Assembly (NCBI RefSeq): GCF_003268855.1
Contig: NZ_QLSZ01000005.1
Span: 1-64,000, forward strand
Origin: Flavobacterium aciduliphilum
Lineage (GTDB): Bacteria; Bacteroidota; Bacteroidia; Flavobacteriales; Flavobacteriaceae
Length of the DNA stretch: 64,000 nucleotides
Direction: 5' to 3'
Below are positions 1-9,322 of this stretch, piece after piece. The first letter of the stretch is position 1, and each line of letters opens with the position of its first letter. Position numbers and translations under genes: made by a program. The notes under the pieces are model-generated. The model was given only the letters and a program-made list of their open reading frames with translations. It was not told where the DNA came from and made no database searches.

Positions 1-2
1 AC

Positions 3-95
3 CCTATGTTCTCAACAGATTACTGGTTCTCTGTAGACTACTCCGAAGCCAATGCTATTAAACAATTTAAAGCGCATTTCTCATTAAAAAGATAA
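3..95 (+). CDS. 3' end of a T9SS cargo protein (type B sorting domain)
   Basis: Only the last 30 codons of this gene lie in the window. The reading frame starts at base 3 and ends at the TAA at 93-95. The peptide contains STDYWFSVDY and ends in FKAHFSLKR. This matches the very C-terminus of the gliding-motility-associated (CHU_C) type B sorting domain, which directs proteins through the type IX secretion system. The body of the protein is upstream of the window, so its function cannot be read. The next gene, a PorP/SprF protein, starts 8 bases after the stop. That pairing of a type B cargo protein with a PorP/SprF partner is common in Flavobacterium and supports the call. Confidence 0.8.
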   Translation, partial: PMFSTDYWFSVDYSEANAIKQFKAHFSLKR

Positions 96-103
96 GAACA
101 ACC

Positions 104-1105
104 ATGAAATTAAGACTTTTATTTCTAATCTTGGCAGTAATTTTTACTAAACAAACGTATTCTCAAGAAATTTTACCCGTTTATTCAGATTATTTATCTG
201 ACAATTATTTTTTATTACATCCCTCGATGGCTGGCGCTGCTAATTGTGCTAAAATTAGAGTAACAGGCAGACAACAATGGTTCGGTCAAGAAGATGCTCC
301 AGCTTTACAAACATTAAGTTTTAATGGAAGGGTTTCTGATAGAGATGGTATGGGTTTAATTTTATTGAATGATAAAAATGGATATCATTCTCAAAAAGGT
401 TTTAGAGTTGCTTATGCTCACCATATTTTATTTTCACGTGACGAAATCGATTTGAATCAATTATCATTTGGTGTCAATTTTGGATTTGCACAAAGTTTGC
501 TTGACGAAACAAGTTTTTTAGCTAATAACCCCACTTACGATCCAATTATCAATGGAACTATAGTCCAAAAAGCAACCTACATGAATATGGACATAGGAGC
601 TTCATATAATTACTTGGATTTTTACGCCCATTTAACCGTTAAAAATGCCTTAGCGAGTGCAAGAGATTTATATACTGATAAAGAACCTGTGAATCTTAAG
701 AGATTAGTCTATAATATGGGCTATACTTTTGGTGATTCAGAAAATATTATGTTTGAACCTTCTTTTATGTTTCAACATGTTTTCCAAACAAAAGAATCAA
801 CAGTCGATTTAAATATCAAAGCATATAAAGAATTAGAATTTGGTAAATTATGGGGAGGAATTTCTTACAGAAGGAGTTTAGATGGCGCAGAATATGTAGA
901 AGGTAATTCGATTTCATCTCAAAAACTTCAATACTTTACTCCTCTTTTGGGAATTAATTTCAAGAACTATATGTTTGCTTATACTTATTCACATCTAATG
1001 GGTAATGTTAAATTTGACAATGGTGGTTTTCATCAAATAACATTGGGAATTAATTTATTCTGTAAACCAGAAAAGTACCATTGTAATTGTCCCGCAGTTA
1101 ACTAA
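104..1105 (+). CDS. PorP/SprF family outer-membrane protein
   Basis: This 333-residue protein has an N-terminal signal peptide ending near TYSQE. It then has the PorP/SprF hallmark near residues 25-60: a short lead, LHPSMAGAANCAKIRVTGRQQW, and an FNGRV segment. The rest alternates short aromatic strands as in a beta-barrel, ending in an aromatic strand. PorP/SprF proteins sit in the outer membrane and help attach or export specific T9SS type B cargo, such as SprB with SprF. The gene lies 8 bases after such a cargo gene and is probably cotranscribed with it, so the upstream protein is its likely partner. It ends at a strong hairpin terminator. The family call is firm; partner specificity is inferred. 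Confidence 0.9.
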   Translation: MKLRLLFLILAVIFTKQTYSQEILPVYSDYLSDNYFLLHPSMAGAANCAKIRVTGRQQWFGQEDAPALQTLSFNGRVSDRDGMGLILLNDKNGYHSQKGFRVAYAHHILFSRDEIDLNQLSFGVNFGFAQSLLDETSFLANNPTYDPIINGTIVQKATYMNMDIGASYNYLDFYAHLTVKNALASARDLYTDKEPVNLKRLVYNMGYTFGDSENIMFEPSFMFQHVFQTKESTVDLNIKAYKELEFGKLWGGISYRRSLDGAEYVEGNSISSQKLQYFTPLLGINFKNYMFAYTYSHLMGNVKFDNGGFHQITLGINLFCKPEKYHCNCPAVN

Positions 1106-1112
1106 CAACAAC

Positions 1113-1140
1113 AATCCCGATATCCTTATCGGGATTTATT
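1113..1140 (+). terminator. Rho-independent terminator after PorP/SprF gene
   Basis: A perfect 10-bp stem (AATCCCGATA and TATCGGGATT) with a TCCT loop is followed by TATTTT. It lies 8 bases after the stop codon and closes the transcription unit. Confidence 0.8.
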
Positions 1141-1150
1141 TTAAGTAGCT

Positions 1151-1681
1151 ATGATTATCAAAACAATCAAAAATAAAACACCTAAAATTCCAGAAAACTG
1201 TTTCATAGCAGAAAATGCTACGATTATAGGGGATGTTGAATTTGGACAACACTGTAGCATTTGGTTTAATGCAGTTGTTCGAGGTGATGTTCATTACATA
1301 AAAATTGGGAACAAAGTCAATATTCAAGATGGGGCGGTAATACATGCAACCTATGAAAAACACCCTACAACTATTGGCAACAATGTATCCATAGGTCATA
1401 ATGCGATTGTACATGGTTGCACTATAAAAGACAATGTATTGATTGGCATGGGAGCGATTGTTATGGATAATTGTGTTATAGAAAGTAATTCAATTGTCGC
1501 AGCAGGCTCAGTTGTTACACAAAACACTATAATTGAATCGGGAACTATATACGCAGGAATACCTGCAAAAAAAGTCAAGGAAATCAATCAATCAGATTTT
1601 GCAGGTGAAATCGAAAGAATTTCAACAAATTATGTAATGTATTCTAAATGGTATACTGATGAAAATTTAGAAACCAAATAA
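1151..1681 (+). CDS. Gamma-carbonic anhydrase family protein
   Basis: This 176-residue protein is a left-handed beta-helix of hexapeptide repeats. Characteristic pieces are VVRGDVHYIKIG, NIQDGAVIHAT, SIGHNAIVHGC and LIGMGAIVMDN. The histidines in VIHAT and in GHNAIVHG correspond to the three zinc ligands of gamma-class carbonic anhydrases (Cam/YrdA/PaaY type). Length and C-terminal helix are typical. Homologues may interconvert CO2 and bicarbonate, but many have weak or unmeasured activity, so the substrate is not certain. The last 15 bases overlap the end of the convergent UbiA gene. The start is the first ATG after the terminator. Confidence 0.88.
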   Translation: MIIKTIKNKTPKIPENCFIAENATIIGDVEFGQHCSIWFNAVVRGDVHYIKIGNKVNIQDGAVIHATYEKHPTTIGNNVSIGHNAIVHGCTIKDNVLIGMGAIVMDNCVIESNSIVAAGSVVTQNTIIESGTIYAGIPAKKVKEINQSDFAGEIERISTNYVMYSKWYTDENLETK

Positions 1682-2581
1682 TTTTTCTGCGTGTAATAAC
1701 ACCTTTGGATTAATCAAAACTATACTAAAAACTCCTGATACAATAATTATTTTCAAAATATTATGTAGTAAAAGATAGTGCTTTTTATCGTTTGCTTTAT
1801 TTAATACTATCATAAAAATAAAAAGTACTAAAAGGCATATGTAAAAATACAAATCCATATAGCCTACATCATAAACATCTACTAAAAAATATACTGGCAC
1901 TATAGTGCTACAGACTAATATTAAAATAATTCTTTTAGCAAATAATTCACCATATTTCACTGGAATAGTACTATAATTATTGGCAATATCACCTTTTAAA
2001 TTTTCAAAATCTTTAACAATTTCTCTTATAAATAAGAGTAAGAACAGAAAAAGGGCGTGAACAAATATTTGAGGAAATAAATTTTTATAATATAAGAAAA
2101 TAGCAAAGAAAGGGAATACTGCAAGGAAAGAGGCTGTCAAATTCCCTACAATAGCATACTTTTTTAATTTATGAGAATAAAACCATATAAAAAAAATGTA
2201 AAATGAAAAAAATAAAACAGCTCGAAAAGATATTAGAAAGGCCAATAATACAACAACTATATTTACTGTAAAATATACCTGTAATTTTGTAGCCTGACTA
2301 ACCAATCGATCTATTTGAGATTTCTTGGGGCGATTTATCAAATCTTTTTTACTATCATAAAAGTTATTTATGATGTACCCTGTTGCTATTGTTAATGAAG
2401 AAGACAAGACAAGAATTAGCAAATTACCATCTAAGATAATTGAAAGAGCTCTTCGATTGGGAGATATAATAAAAATAGCAGCTAAATATTGTGCGAATGC
2501 TATTACAGGAATATTGTACCCACGAACAACAGAAAACATGCTAAATATTTTCAGCATGACTATTTTTGTCTGTTTATTCAT
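1667..2581 (-). CDS. UbiA-family prenyltransferase, geranylgeranylglycerol-phosphate geranylgeranyltransferase-like
   Basis: This is an integral membrane protein of 304 residues with about eight to nine hydrophobic helices. The first aspartate-rich UbiA motif is visible near residue 70 as NNFYDSKKDLINRPKK. The second lies in the cytoplasmic loop REIVKDFENLKGD. These bind the Mg-diphosphate of the prenyl donor. Bacteroidota members are usually named geranylgeranylglycerol-phosphate geranylgeranyltransferase, the archaeal DGGGP synthase class, but the acceptor cannot be read from sequence. The gene is the third of a leftward mevalonate operon, 9 bases after the mevalonate kinase, so it probably consumes the isoprenoids made there. 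A GGGP synthase gene occurs at 42682. Confidence 0.8.
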   Translation of the reverse strand: MNKQTKIVMLKIFSMFSVVRGYNIPVIAFAQYLAAIFIISPNRRALSIILDGNLLILVLSSSLTIATGYIINNFYDSKKDLINRPKKSQIDRLVSQATKLQVYFTVNIVVVLLAFLISFRAVLFFSFYIFFIWFYSHKLKKYAIVGNLTASFLAVFPFFAIFLYYKNLFPQIFVHALFLFLLLFIREIVKDFENLKGDIANNYSTIPVKYGELFAKRIILILVCSTIVPVYFLVDVYDVGYMDLYFYICLLVLFIFMIVLNKANDKKHYLLLHNILKIIIVSGVFSIVLINPKVLLHAEKLFGF

Positions 2582-2590
2582 TTTAAAAAG

Positions 2591-3529
2591 TTAAAACTGA
2601 TACACAACCTCTAACTTATATCCTTTGAGTGATTGTTGCGCTTTTTCAAAATCTTCAGTAAATCCAAGGATATAACCGCCACCACCTGAACCACACAATT
2701 TTAAATAGTAATCGTTCGTATCGATTCCTTTCTGCCAAATTCCATGAAATTGTTCAGGAATCATAGGTTTGAAGTTATCTAAAACCACAGTAGATAATTT
2801 TTTAGTGTTTGAAAAAAGTGATTTTTTATCACCTCCTAAGAAATTTTCAACACACAAATCGGTATATTTAACAAATTGATTTTTGAGCATTTTACGAAAA
2901 CCTTGATCTTTAAGATTTTCCATAAATATATTTACCATTGGAGCGGTTTCTCCAACAATACCTGAATCAAGTAAAAATACAGCACCTCTTCCTTCTTTTG
3001 TTTGAGATGGAATACCTGTAGCTTCAATATTGTCTTTAGAATTGATTAATATGGGAATACTTAAATAACTGTTTAAAGGGTCTAAACCAGAACTTTTCCC
3101 GTGAAAAAAAGACTCCATTTGGGAAAAAACAGCTTTTAATTCTAATAATTTCTCACGAGTTAAATTTTCCAAAACGGTAATTTTATTTACAGCGTACTTG
3201 TCGTAAATAGCTGCAACTAAAGCACCACTACTCCCTACACCATAACCTTGAGGAATACTAGAATCAAAATATAAACCATTTAGTATATCCTCTTTAAGTA
3301 AATGAAAATTATAATCAACAAGAAGTTCACCTTGTTCTTTTAAATTTTCTAAGTAAGTAACGAATTTTGATAAATTTTCATTGGATTTTTTTGCTTCTTC
3401 TGAAGTATTTTTATCCAATTTTAAAGCCCCATTGTAAAAATTATATGGTATTGATAAGCCTTTAGAATCCTTAATAATACCATATTCTCCAAAAAGTAAA
3501 ATCTTAGAATAAAATAACGGTCCTTTCAT
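2591..3529 (-). CDS. Mevalonate kinase (GHMP kinase family)
   Basis: This 312-residue GHMP-superfamily kinase starts with KILLFGEYGI, the substrate-binding beginning typical of mevalonate kinases. It has the ATP-binding loop PQGYGVGSSGALVAA near residue 95 and the third GHMP motif LCGSGGGGYILGF near residue 280. It would phosphorylate mevalonate, the first kinase step of the mevalonate route to isopentenyl diphosphate. It lies 12 bases downstream of the mevalonate diphosphate decarboxylase gene and 9 bases upstream of the UbiA gene, in one operon. Phosphomevalonate kinase activity is a possible alternative, since GHMP kinases of this pathway resemble each other. Confidence 0.82.
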   Translation of the reverse strand: MKGPLFYSKILLFGEYGIIKDSKGLSIPYNFYNGALKLDKNTSEEAKKSNENLSKFVTYLENLKEQGELLVDYNFHLLKEDILNGLYFDSSIPQGYGVGSSGALVAAIYDKYAVNKITVLENLTREKLLELKAVFSQMESFFHGKSSGLDPLNSYLSIPILINSKDNIEATGIPSQTKEGRGAVFLLDSGIVGETAPMVNIFMENLKDQGFRKMLKNQFVKYTDLCVENFLGGDKKSLFSNTKKLSTVVLDNFKPMIPEQFHGIWQKGIDTNDYYLKLCGSGGGGYILGFTEDFEKAQQSLKGYKLEVVYQF

Positions 3530-3541
3530 AATATTTTAAAA

Positions 3542-4633
3542 TTAAATTATTTTTTGGGCTCCATGACCAATCTCATCACAAATATACTGATCATTTTGAC
3601 AATAGCCAACTAATTCTGAATTAATAAATTGTAAAACAATTTCTTTTACATTTTCTGGATATAAGACATGAACATTAGCTCCAGCATCAAGTGTAAAACA
3701 GACTGAAATATTTGTTTTTGCTCTAAACTCCCATATTTTATTAATGATATGCAACGTATTAGGTTTCATTAAAACAAAATATGGCAACGAGGTCATCATC
3801 ATAGCATGAAGTGTTAATGCTTCTCGCTCTACGATTGTAATAAATTTCTCCAAAAGGCCTTGTTCCAAAACACTCTTTAATTTAGACATCGTTTCGTGGG
3901 CCTGAATAAATCGTTGTTCCGAAAACGGATGGTTAATCATTAAATTATGTCCAACCGTACTGGAGACTTTTTTTTCTCCTTTATCTACTAGTAAAATAGT
4001 ATCTTGAAATGTCAAAAAAACCGGTGCTATTTGTTTTACTTCAACACCAAACCAATCATTACTTTCTGTAAAATCTTTCTGTTTGCCCCAAGCCACAATA
4101 CTCCCATTAACACTTCTACAAGCGCTTCCTGAACCTAAACGAGCTAAAAAAGAAGCTTTTTTATAAAAAAAATCATCTGACATTTCAGGATTTAAAAGTC
4201 GTTCAAAATCCATTACATTCATAGCTAAAGCAGCCATTCCTGATGCTGAAGAAGCTATACCAGAACTATGTGGAAACGTATTTGAAGAAGAAATCATTAA
4301 GTGATAATTTGTCAAGTAGGGACAATACACATTTATCCGTTCTAAAAACTTTTGAATTTTGGGTTTAAATGCATCATTTGTTTTCCCATCAAAAATAAAA
4401 TCAAAAGAAAAACCCTCTTTATTCGTATTAGAACCTTTTTTCTTAAATTCGATTTTTGTAGTGGTTTTACAATTCTTAAGAGTAAAACTAATCGATGGAT
4501 TTGCTGGAATCTGATGGTCTTTTTTACCCCAATATTTAACTAAGGCAATGTTGCTAGGAGCACTCCATTCAGAAATTCCACCATCAATTAATTCGAAATT
4601 GTGATTATAAACAAAATCTTTTTCTACAAGCAT
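3542..4633 (-). CDS. mvaD: Diphosphomevalonate decarboxylase
   Basis: The 363-residue product carries the decarboxylase signature SAPSNIALVKYWGKKD near residue 25. It also has the ATP-binding serine stretch HSSGIASSASGMAALA near residue 120 and the SGSACRSVNGSIVAWG segment. The conserved aspartate of the active site is in CFTLDAGANVHVLYP near the C-terminus. It converts mevalonate 5-diphosphate to isopentenyl diphosphate with ATP hydrolysis and CO2 release. It is the first gene of the leftward operon mvaD-mevalonate kinase-UbiA and has a clear -7 promoter box just upstream. Bacteroidota use either the mevalonate or the MEP route; this cluster shows the mevalonate route here. Confidence 0.93.
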   Translation of the reverse strand: MLVEKDFVYNHNFELIDGGISEWSAPSNIALVKYWGKKDHQIPANPSISFTLKNCKTTTKIEFKKKGSNTNKEGFSFDFIFDGKTNDAFKPKIQKFLERINVYCPYLTNYHLMISSSNTFPHSSGIASSASGMAALAMNVMDFERLLNPEMSDDFFYKKASFLARLGSGSACRSVNGSIVAWGKQKDFTESNDWFGVEVKQIAPVFLTFQDTILLVDKGEKKVSSTVGHNLMINHPFSEQRFIQAHETMSKLKSVLEQGLLEKFITIVEREALTLHAMMMTSLPYFVLMKPNTLHIINKIWEFRAKTNISVCFTLDAGANVHVLYPENVKEIVLQFINSELVGYCQNDQYICDEIGHGAQKII

Positions 4634-4649
4634 AGGTAAAAATTTTATA

Positions 4650-4657
4650 CAAAGATA
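4650..4657 (-). promoter_or_regulatory. -7 promoter box for the mvaD operon
   Basis: The minus strand reads TATCTTTG, a match to the Bacteroidota -7 consensus TAnnTTTG. The ATG of mvaD begins 17 bases downstream of the box, giving a leader of roughly ten bases. Confidence 0.65.
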
Positions 4658-4688
4658 CTTTTTTATCTATCAATATTAAACAGAATAG

Positions 4689-4696
4689 TATATTTG
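4689..4696 (+). promoter_or_regulatory. -7 promoter box for tspO
   Basis: The sequence TATATTTG matches TAnnTTTG. Its last three bases form an in-frame TTG that could be mistaken for a start codon. The ATG at 4709 lies only 12 bases beyond the box, so the transcript probably has a leader of about six bases. The box is divergent from the mvaD promoter 32 bases away. Confidence 0.65.
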
Positions 4697-4708
4697 ACCA
4701 AAAACTTT

Positions 4709-5182
4709 ATGCAAAGACAACTAAGACTTTTGATTACCCTTTTTACAAGCTTAATCATCGGATATTTATCAGGATTATTGATTCAAGAAAGTTTTTATTC
4801 TTGGTTTCAAAAACCTACAAATCCCTTATTTTTTATATCTCCACCTTTGTGGATTACTTTTGCTTCAATCTTTTATTTTTTATACGGATTGTTTGGAGGT
4901 TTATTATGGAATACTTTTGACAAATTTGAAGTAGACTTCAAACAGGCTTTTTCTTATTATATTTTAGGTTTTGTGCTTGTAACACTCTGGTTTTATATCT
5001 TCTTCTGTCTACAAAATGTTACATTAGCACTCATCGAATCTGTATTAACTACTCTATTTTTGTACGAATTATATTTAAAATCAAAAAAAATAGATCCAAA
5101 AATAGCTCGATATATTTTTCCTTGTGTTTTTTGGAATACAGCAATAACACTTTTAAATAGTATTTTCTTTTTTATAAGCTAA
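4709..5182 (+). CDS. TspO/MBR family membrane protein
   Basis: The protein has 157 residues and five hydrophobic helices. Family features are the aromatic loop YSWFQKPTNPLFFISPPLWITF after helix one, corresponding to the W-x-x-L-x-K-P-x-W-x-P-P region of TspO, and FWNTAITLLNS in the last helix. TspO proteins bind tetrapyrroles and cholesterol-like ligands and influence stress and pigment metabolism; their exact role in Bacteroidota is unsettled. I place the start at the ATG at 4709 rather than the in-frame TTG at 4694, because that TTG is the end of the promoter box. The gene stands alone and ends at a bidirectional terminator shared with infB. Confidence 0.85.
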   Translation: MQRQLRLLITLFTSLIIGYLSGLLIQESFYSWFQKPTNPLFFISPPLWITFASIFYFLYGLFGGLLWNTFDKFEVDFKQAFSYYILGFVLVTLWFYIFFCLQNVTLALIESVLTTLFLYELYLKSKKIDPKIARYIFPCVFWNTAITLLNSIFFFIS

Positions 5183-5183
5183 A

Positions 5184-5218
5184 AAAACCGGTTCATTTTA
5201 CAATTCGAACCGGTTTTT
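5184..5218. terminator. Bidirectional terminator between tspO and infB
   Basis: An 11-bp perfect stem, AAAACCGGTTC pairing with GAACCGGTTTT, has a 12-base loop. Flanking A and T runs give a U tract on either strand. It separates the convergent tspO and infB genes. Confidence 0.85.
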
Positions 5219-5219
5219 A

Positions 5220-8027
5220 CTATTTTAATTTTTTCTTAACTTCAACTTGTTGGAAAGCCTCAATGATATCATATTGTTCAATATCATTATAGTTTTTAAT
5301 TTGCATTCCACAATCGTACCCTTTGGAAACTTCTTTAACATCGTCTTTGAATCGCTTCAGAGCAGCAAGTTCTCCAGTGTAAATTACGACTCCTTCTCTA
5401 ATTAAGCGTATCTTAGAATTTCTAAATATTTTACCATCAGTAACCATACATCCTGCAATGGTACCCACTTTAGATATTTTGAAAGTTTCTCTAATTTCAG
5501 CCGTTCCTGTGATTTCTTCCTTCATTTCTGGAGACAACATTCCTTCCATAGCATCTTTCAAGTCGTCAATAGCATCGTAAATAATAGAATAATTTCTGAT
5601 ATCTATTTCTTCTTTGTCTGCCAATTGTCTCGCATTTCCAGCAGGACGAACATTAAATCCAATAATAATCGCATCGGAAGCAGAAGCCAACATTACGTCG
5701 GTTTCTGTTATGGCTCCAACACCTTTATGTATGATATTAATTTGAATTTCATCAGTAGATAATTTTGCAAAAGAACTTGAAAGGGCTTCAACAGAACCAT
5801 CAACATCTCCTTTAAGAATAATATTCAATTCTTTAAATTGACCTAACGCTATTCTTCGTCCGATTTCAGCTAAAGTAATATGTCTTTGGGTACGAACAGA
5901 TTGTTCTCTCAACAATTGAGCTCTTTTCACAGCAATTTGTTTTGCTTCACGTTCATCTTCGAACACACTGAATTTATCTCCCGCTGTTGGAGCTCCATCC
6001 AATCCTAAAATTGAAATAGGTGTCGATGGTCCAGCTTGTTTAACACTATTCCCTCTTTCATCATGCATCGCTTTCACTTTACCATGATTTTTACCTGCCA
6101 ATACGTAATCTCCCACTCTCAAAGTACCTGCTTGTACTAATACAGTTGATACATAACCTCTTCCTTTATCCAATTGGGCTTCAACTACTGTACCGATGGC
6201 AGGTTTGTTCGGATTTGCTTTCAAATCTAATATTTCGGCTTCCAATAATACTTTTTCTAGAAGCTCTTTAACGCCAATACCCATTTTTGCAGAAATATCA
6301 TGCGATTGATACTTTCCTCCCCAATCTTCCACTAACAGATTCATTGCTGCTAATTTTTCCTTTATTTTATCGGGATTTGCATTAGGTTTATCGACTTTAT
6401 TTATAGCAAAAATCATTGGAACACCAGCTGCTTGTGCGTGACTGATAGCTTCTTTCGTTTGAGGCATAATATCATCATCCGCAGCAATCACAATAATTGC
6501 AATATCTGTTACTTGAGCCCCTCTAGCACGCATTGCGGTAAACGCCTCGTGTCCTGGTGTGTCTAAAAAAGTTATTTTTTGACCATTTTCTAATTGAACC
6601 GCATAAGCTCCAATGTGTTGCGTAATCCCTCCAGATTCTCCAGCAATTACATTTTCTTTTCGAATATTATCTAACAAAGACGTTTTACCATGATCTACGT
6701 GACCCATAACGGTTACAATAGGAGCTCTTGTCACTAAATCTTCTTGACGATCTTCAACTACTTCGATAGCTTCTTCAATATCTGTCGTGATAAACTCTAC
6801 ATTATAACCAAACTCGTCGGCAACAATAGTCAAGGTTTCTGCATCCAAACGTTGGTTCATGGTTACCATGATTCCCAAAGACATACACGTACCAATAACC
6901 TTGGTAATAGGCACATCCATCATACTAGCGATTTCACCAACAGTTACAAATTCCGTAACTTTTAATGTTTTGCTGCCTTCTTCCAACGCTCTTTGTTCTT
7001 CATCTGAACGTTGACGGTGTGTATCTCTTTTATCTCTTCTATATTTAGAAGCTTTTGATTTGTTTCCTTTACCTTGAAGTCTTTCAAGAGTTTCTTTAAT
7101 TTGATTTTTTACTTCTTCTTCCGTAGGCTCAACTTTTTGAACTACTGCGGGTCTATGTCCTTTTTGGAAATTCGATTTATTTCCTCCAGGTTTGTTACCT
7201 CCTGGTCCTGAAGGTTTATTGGAGCCACCAACTACATTTCCACCACTTTGATTGGGTCGAGCTTCATTTGGTTTCGTCTGAATTCGTTTACGTTTGTTTT
7301 TGTTCGCATTCGCATCAGGTTTCCCTTGAGCGCCACTTTTAACAGGTTCAACTTTTTTCTTAGGTTTTTCGAACTGAGACAAGTCGATTTTTTGACCCGT
7401 CAATGTTGGGCCAGTTAAATTTTGATACTGTGTAGTGTACGTATCATCCACCAAAGAATTCTCATGGTTATCTACTATTTTTTCGGGAGTTTTTGATTCC
7501 GTCTCAACTTCTTTAGGTTCTTGAACCGATTCTTTTTTATTTACAGGAATCGCTTCTTGAACGGGTAGCTCTTTCTTTTCTTTCTTAACTTTTTCTACAG
7601 TTTTTTCTGTCTGAGAATTTTCTACAATAGAAACTGGTTCTGCTTTAGTTGCTACAGACTTAGCAGGTTCTAAATCAATTTTCCCGATCTGTTTAGGTCC
7701 AGTTACAACCGCTTTGGCTTTAATTACTTCTTGACGTTGACGCTCTTCTTCTGCACGTTTCTTTTCTTCAATTTCTCTCTCTCTTTCAAGTCTTAGAGCT
7801 TCTTTCTCTTTTTTAATTTCTTCACCAACACCTTTTGAGGCTTCTTTATTGCCTTTGTCACCAGCGAATTGATTTTGTAGAATATCAAATTCTTTGTCAG
7901 ATATCTTAGCATTTGGATTAGCCTCAATGGCTATTCCTTTATCTTTAAGATAATCGACAGCTCTTTCTAACGAAATATTTAATTCCCTTAAAACTTTGTT
8001 TATTCTAATATTTCTTTCTTCAGACAT
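5220..8027 (-). CDS. infB: Translation initiation factor IF-2
   Basis: This factor has 935 residues. The N-terminal IF2 domain starts [17 protein letters not shown] long charged linker rich in Lys, Glu and Pro, with a Gly/Asn-rich stretch, follows. The GTPase domain has GHVDHGKTS (P-loop), DTPGHEAF (switch II) and NKVD. Beta-barrel and C-terminal fMet-tRNA-binding domains complete it. IF-2 delivers initiator tRNA to the 30S subunit. A longer frame begins 39 bases upstream, but the conserved family start is the ATG at 8027. It is the last gene of the rimP-nusA-infB operon, 42 bases after nusA. Confidence 0.97.
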   Translation of the reverse strand: MSEERNIRINKVLRELNISLERAVDYLKDKGIAIEANPNAKISDKEFDILQNQFAGDKGNKEASKGVGEEIKKEKEALRLEREREIEEKKRAEEERQRQEVIKAKAVVTGPKQIGKIDLEPAKSVATKAEPVSIVENSQTEKTVEKVKKEKKELPVQEAIPVNKKESVQEPKEVETESKTPEKIVDNHENSLVDDTYTTQYQNLTGPTLTGQKIDLSQFEKPKKKVEPVKSGAQGKPDANANKNKRKRIQTKPNEARPNQSGGNVVGGSNKPSGPGGNKPGGNKSNFQKGHRPAVVQKVEPTEEEVKNQIKETLERLQGKGNKSKASKYRRDKRDTHRQRSDEEQRALEEGSKTLKVTEFVTVGEIASMMDVPITKVIGTCMSLGIMVTMNQRLDAETLTIVADEFGYNVEFITTDIEEAIEVVEDRQEDLVTRAPIVTVMGHVDHGKTSLLDNIRKENVIAGESGGITQHIGAYAVQLENGQKITFLDTPGHEAFTAMRARGAQVTDIAIIVIAADDDIMPQTKEAISHAQAAGVPMIFAINKVDKPNANPDKIKEKLAAMNLLVEDWGGKYQSHDISAKMGIGVKELLEKVLLEAEILDLKANPNKPAIGTVVEAQLDKGRGYVSTVLVQAGTLRVGDYVLAGKNHGKVKAMHDERGNSVKQAGPSTPISILGLDGAPTAGDKFSVFEDEREAKQIAVKRAQLLREQSVRTQRHITLAEIGRRIALGQFKELNIILKGDVDGSVEALSSSFAKLSTDEIQINIIHKGVGAITETDVMLASASDAIIIGFNVRPAGNARQLADKEEIDIRNYSIIYDAIDDLKDAMEGMLSPEMKEEITGTAEIRETFKISKVGTIAGCMVTDGKIFRNSKIRLIREGVVIYTGELAALKRFKDDVKEVSKGYDCGMQIKNYNDIEQYDIIEAFQQVEVKKKLK

Positions 8028-8069
8028 AAAATCTTTTATAAGTTCTTTTATTTTTTTTTTAAACAAGAA

Positions 8070-9311
8070 TTAATCTTCAAATTCTTCTTTTAAAATACGC
8101 ATTACTTCTTGTATGGTTTCTTCTTCTAAATCGGTTCTTCTGGCTAAATCTGCGATATCTTGCTTTAAAATACTTTTGGCAGTATCTAATCCGATTTTAG
8201 CAAATTCGTCAATAATCCATCCATCGATTTCGTCAGAAAATTCAGTTAATTCTACATCATCATCTTCAGCCGAGCTACCTTCTCTAATTACATCTAATTC
8301 GTAGCCTGTTAGCATGCTCGCAAGCTTGATATTTTGTCCCCCTCTTCCAATGGCTTTAGAAACTTCTTCTAATTTTAAAAACACCTCAGCTCTTTTACTC
8401 TCTTCATCAATTTTTACAGACGATACTTTTGCAGGACTTAAAGCTCTTGTAATTAACAAGGAAGAATTTGTTGTATAGTTGATGACATCAATATTTTCAT
8501 TACCTAACTCCCTTACAATCCCATGAATACGAGACCCTTTCATACCAACACATGCCCCTACTGGATCAATTCTATCATCATAAGAATCTACCGCTACTTT
8601 TGCTTTTTCACCTGGGATTCTGACTACTTTCTTAATCATAATTAAGCCATCGAAAACTTCTGGAATTTCTTGTTCAAATAATTTTTCTAAGAACTTCTCA
8701 GAGGTTCTCGACATGATAATTTGAGGTTTATTTCCTTTAAGTTCAACACTTTCAATCACTCCTTTAACATGATCGCCTTTTCTAAAAAAATCAGAAGGAA
8801 TTTGTTTTTCTTTTGGCAACACGATTTCATTTCCTTCGTCGTCAACTAATATTACTACTTTAGGTCGTACATGATGAACCTCAGCAGAATACACTTCACC
8901 AACAATATCTTTGAATTGTTTGTACAAATTTGTGTTATCATGTTCGTGAATTTTAGAAATTAAATTTTGACGTAATGCCAAAATAGCTCTTCTTCCTAAA
9001 TCAATTAATTTTACTTCCTCTGACACCTCTTCTCCAATTTCAAAATCGGGTTCAATTTTTCTTGCTTCGGTCAAAGTGATTTCTTCATTTTCCAAATCCA
9101 AATCATCGTCTGCTACAACAATTCTTCTTCTCCAGATTTCCATATCTCCTTTGTCTGGATTAATGATAATATCAAAATTGTCATCCGAACCATACTTTTT
9201 CTTTAATGCATTTCTAAACACATCTTCCAAAATCGCCATTAGCGTTACTCGATCAATTAGTTTATCATCTTTAAACTCTGAGAATGATTCGATTAATGCA
9301 ATATTTTCCAT
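8070..9311 (-). CDS. nusA: Transcription termination/antitermination factor NusA
   Basis: This 413-residue protein has the N-terminal RNA-polymerase-binding domain, an S1 domain near residues 130-200 and two KH domains. The KH signatures are VGACVGMKGSRIHGIVREL and KAIGRGGQNIKLAS. It lacks the C-terminal acidic repeats of E. coli NusA, as is usual outside Proteobacteria. NusA modulates pausing, termination and antitermination. It is the middle gene of rimP-nusA-infB and starts 11 bases after rimP. In E. coli NusA controls its own operon through leader termination. The leader here also carries a terminator-like hairpin, reported as a separate feature. Confidence 0.97.
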   Translation of the reverse strand: MENIALIESFSEFKDDKLIDRVTLMAILEDVFRNALKKKYGSDDNFDIIINPDKGDMEIWRRRIVVADDDLDLENEEITLTEARKIEPDFEIGEEVSEEVKLIDLGRRAILALRQNLISKIHEHDNTNLYKQFKDIVGEVYSAEVHHVRPKVVILVDDEGNEIVLPKEKQIPSDFFRKGDHVKGVIESVELKGNKPQIIMSRTSEKFLEKLFEQEIPEVFDGLIMIKKVVRIPGEKAKVAVDSYDDRIDPVGACVGMKGSRIHGIVRELGNENIDVINYTTNSSLLITRALSPAKVSSVKIDEESKRAEVFLKLEEVSKAIGRGGQNIKLASMLTGYELDVIREGSSAEDDDVELTEFSDEIDGWIIDEFAKIGLDTAKSILKQDIADLARRTDLEEETIQEVMRILKEEFED

Positions 9312-9322
9312 TCCTTAACGTA

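Noticed and set aside
1136-1414. Minus-strand open frame opposite the carbonic anhydrase gene
   Set aside because: It has no family features and mirrors a gene with clear hexapeptide repeats. The same holds for other long antisense frames, such as 22660-23199 opposite rpsB/tsf and 49326-49655 opposite the M16 gene.
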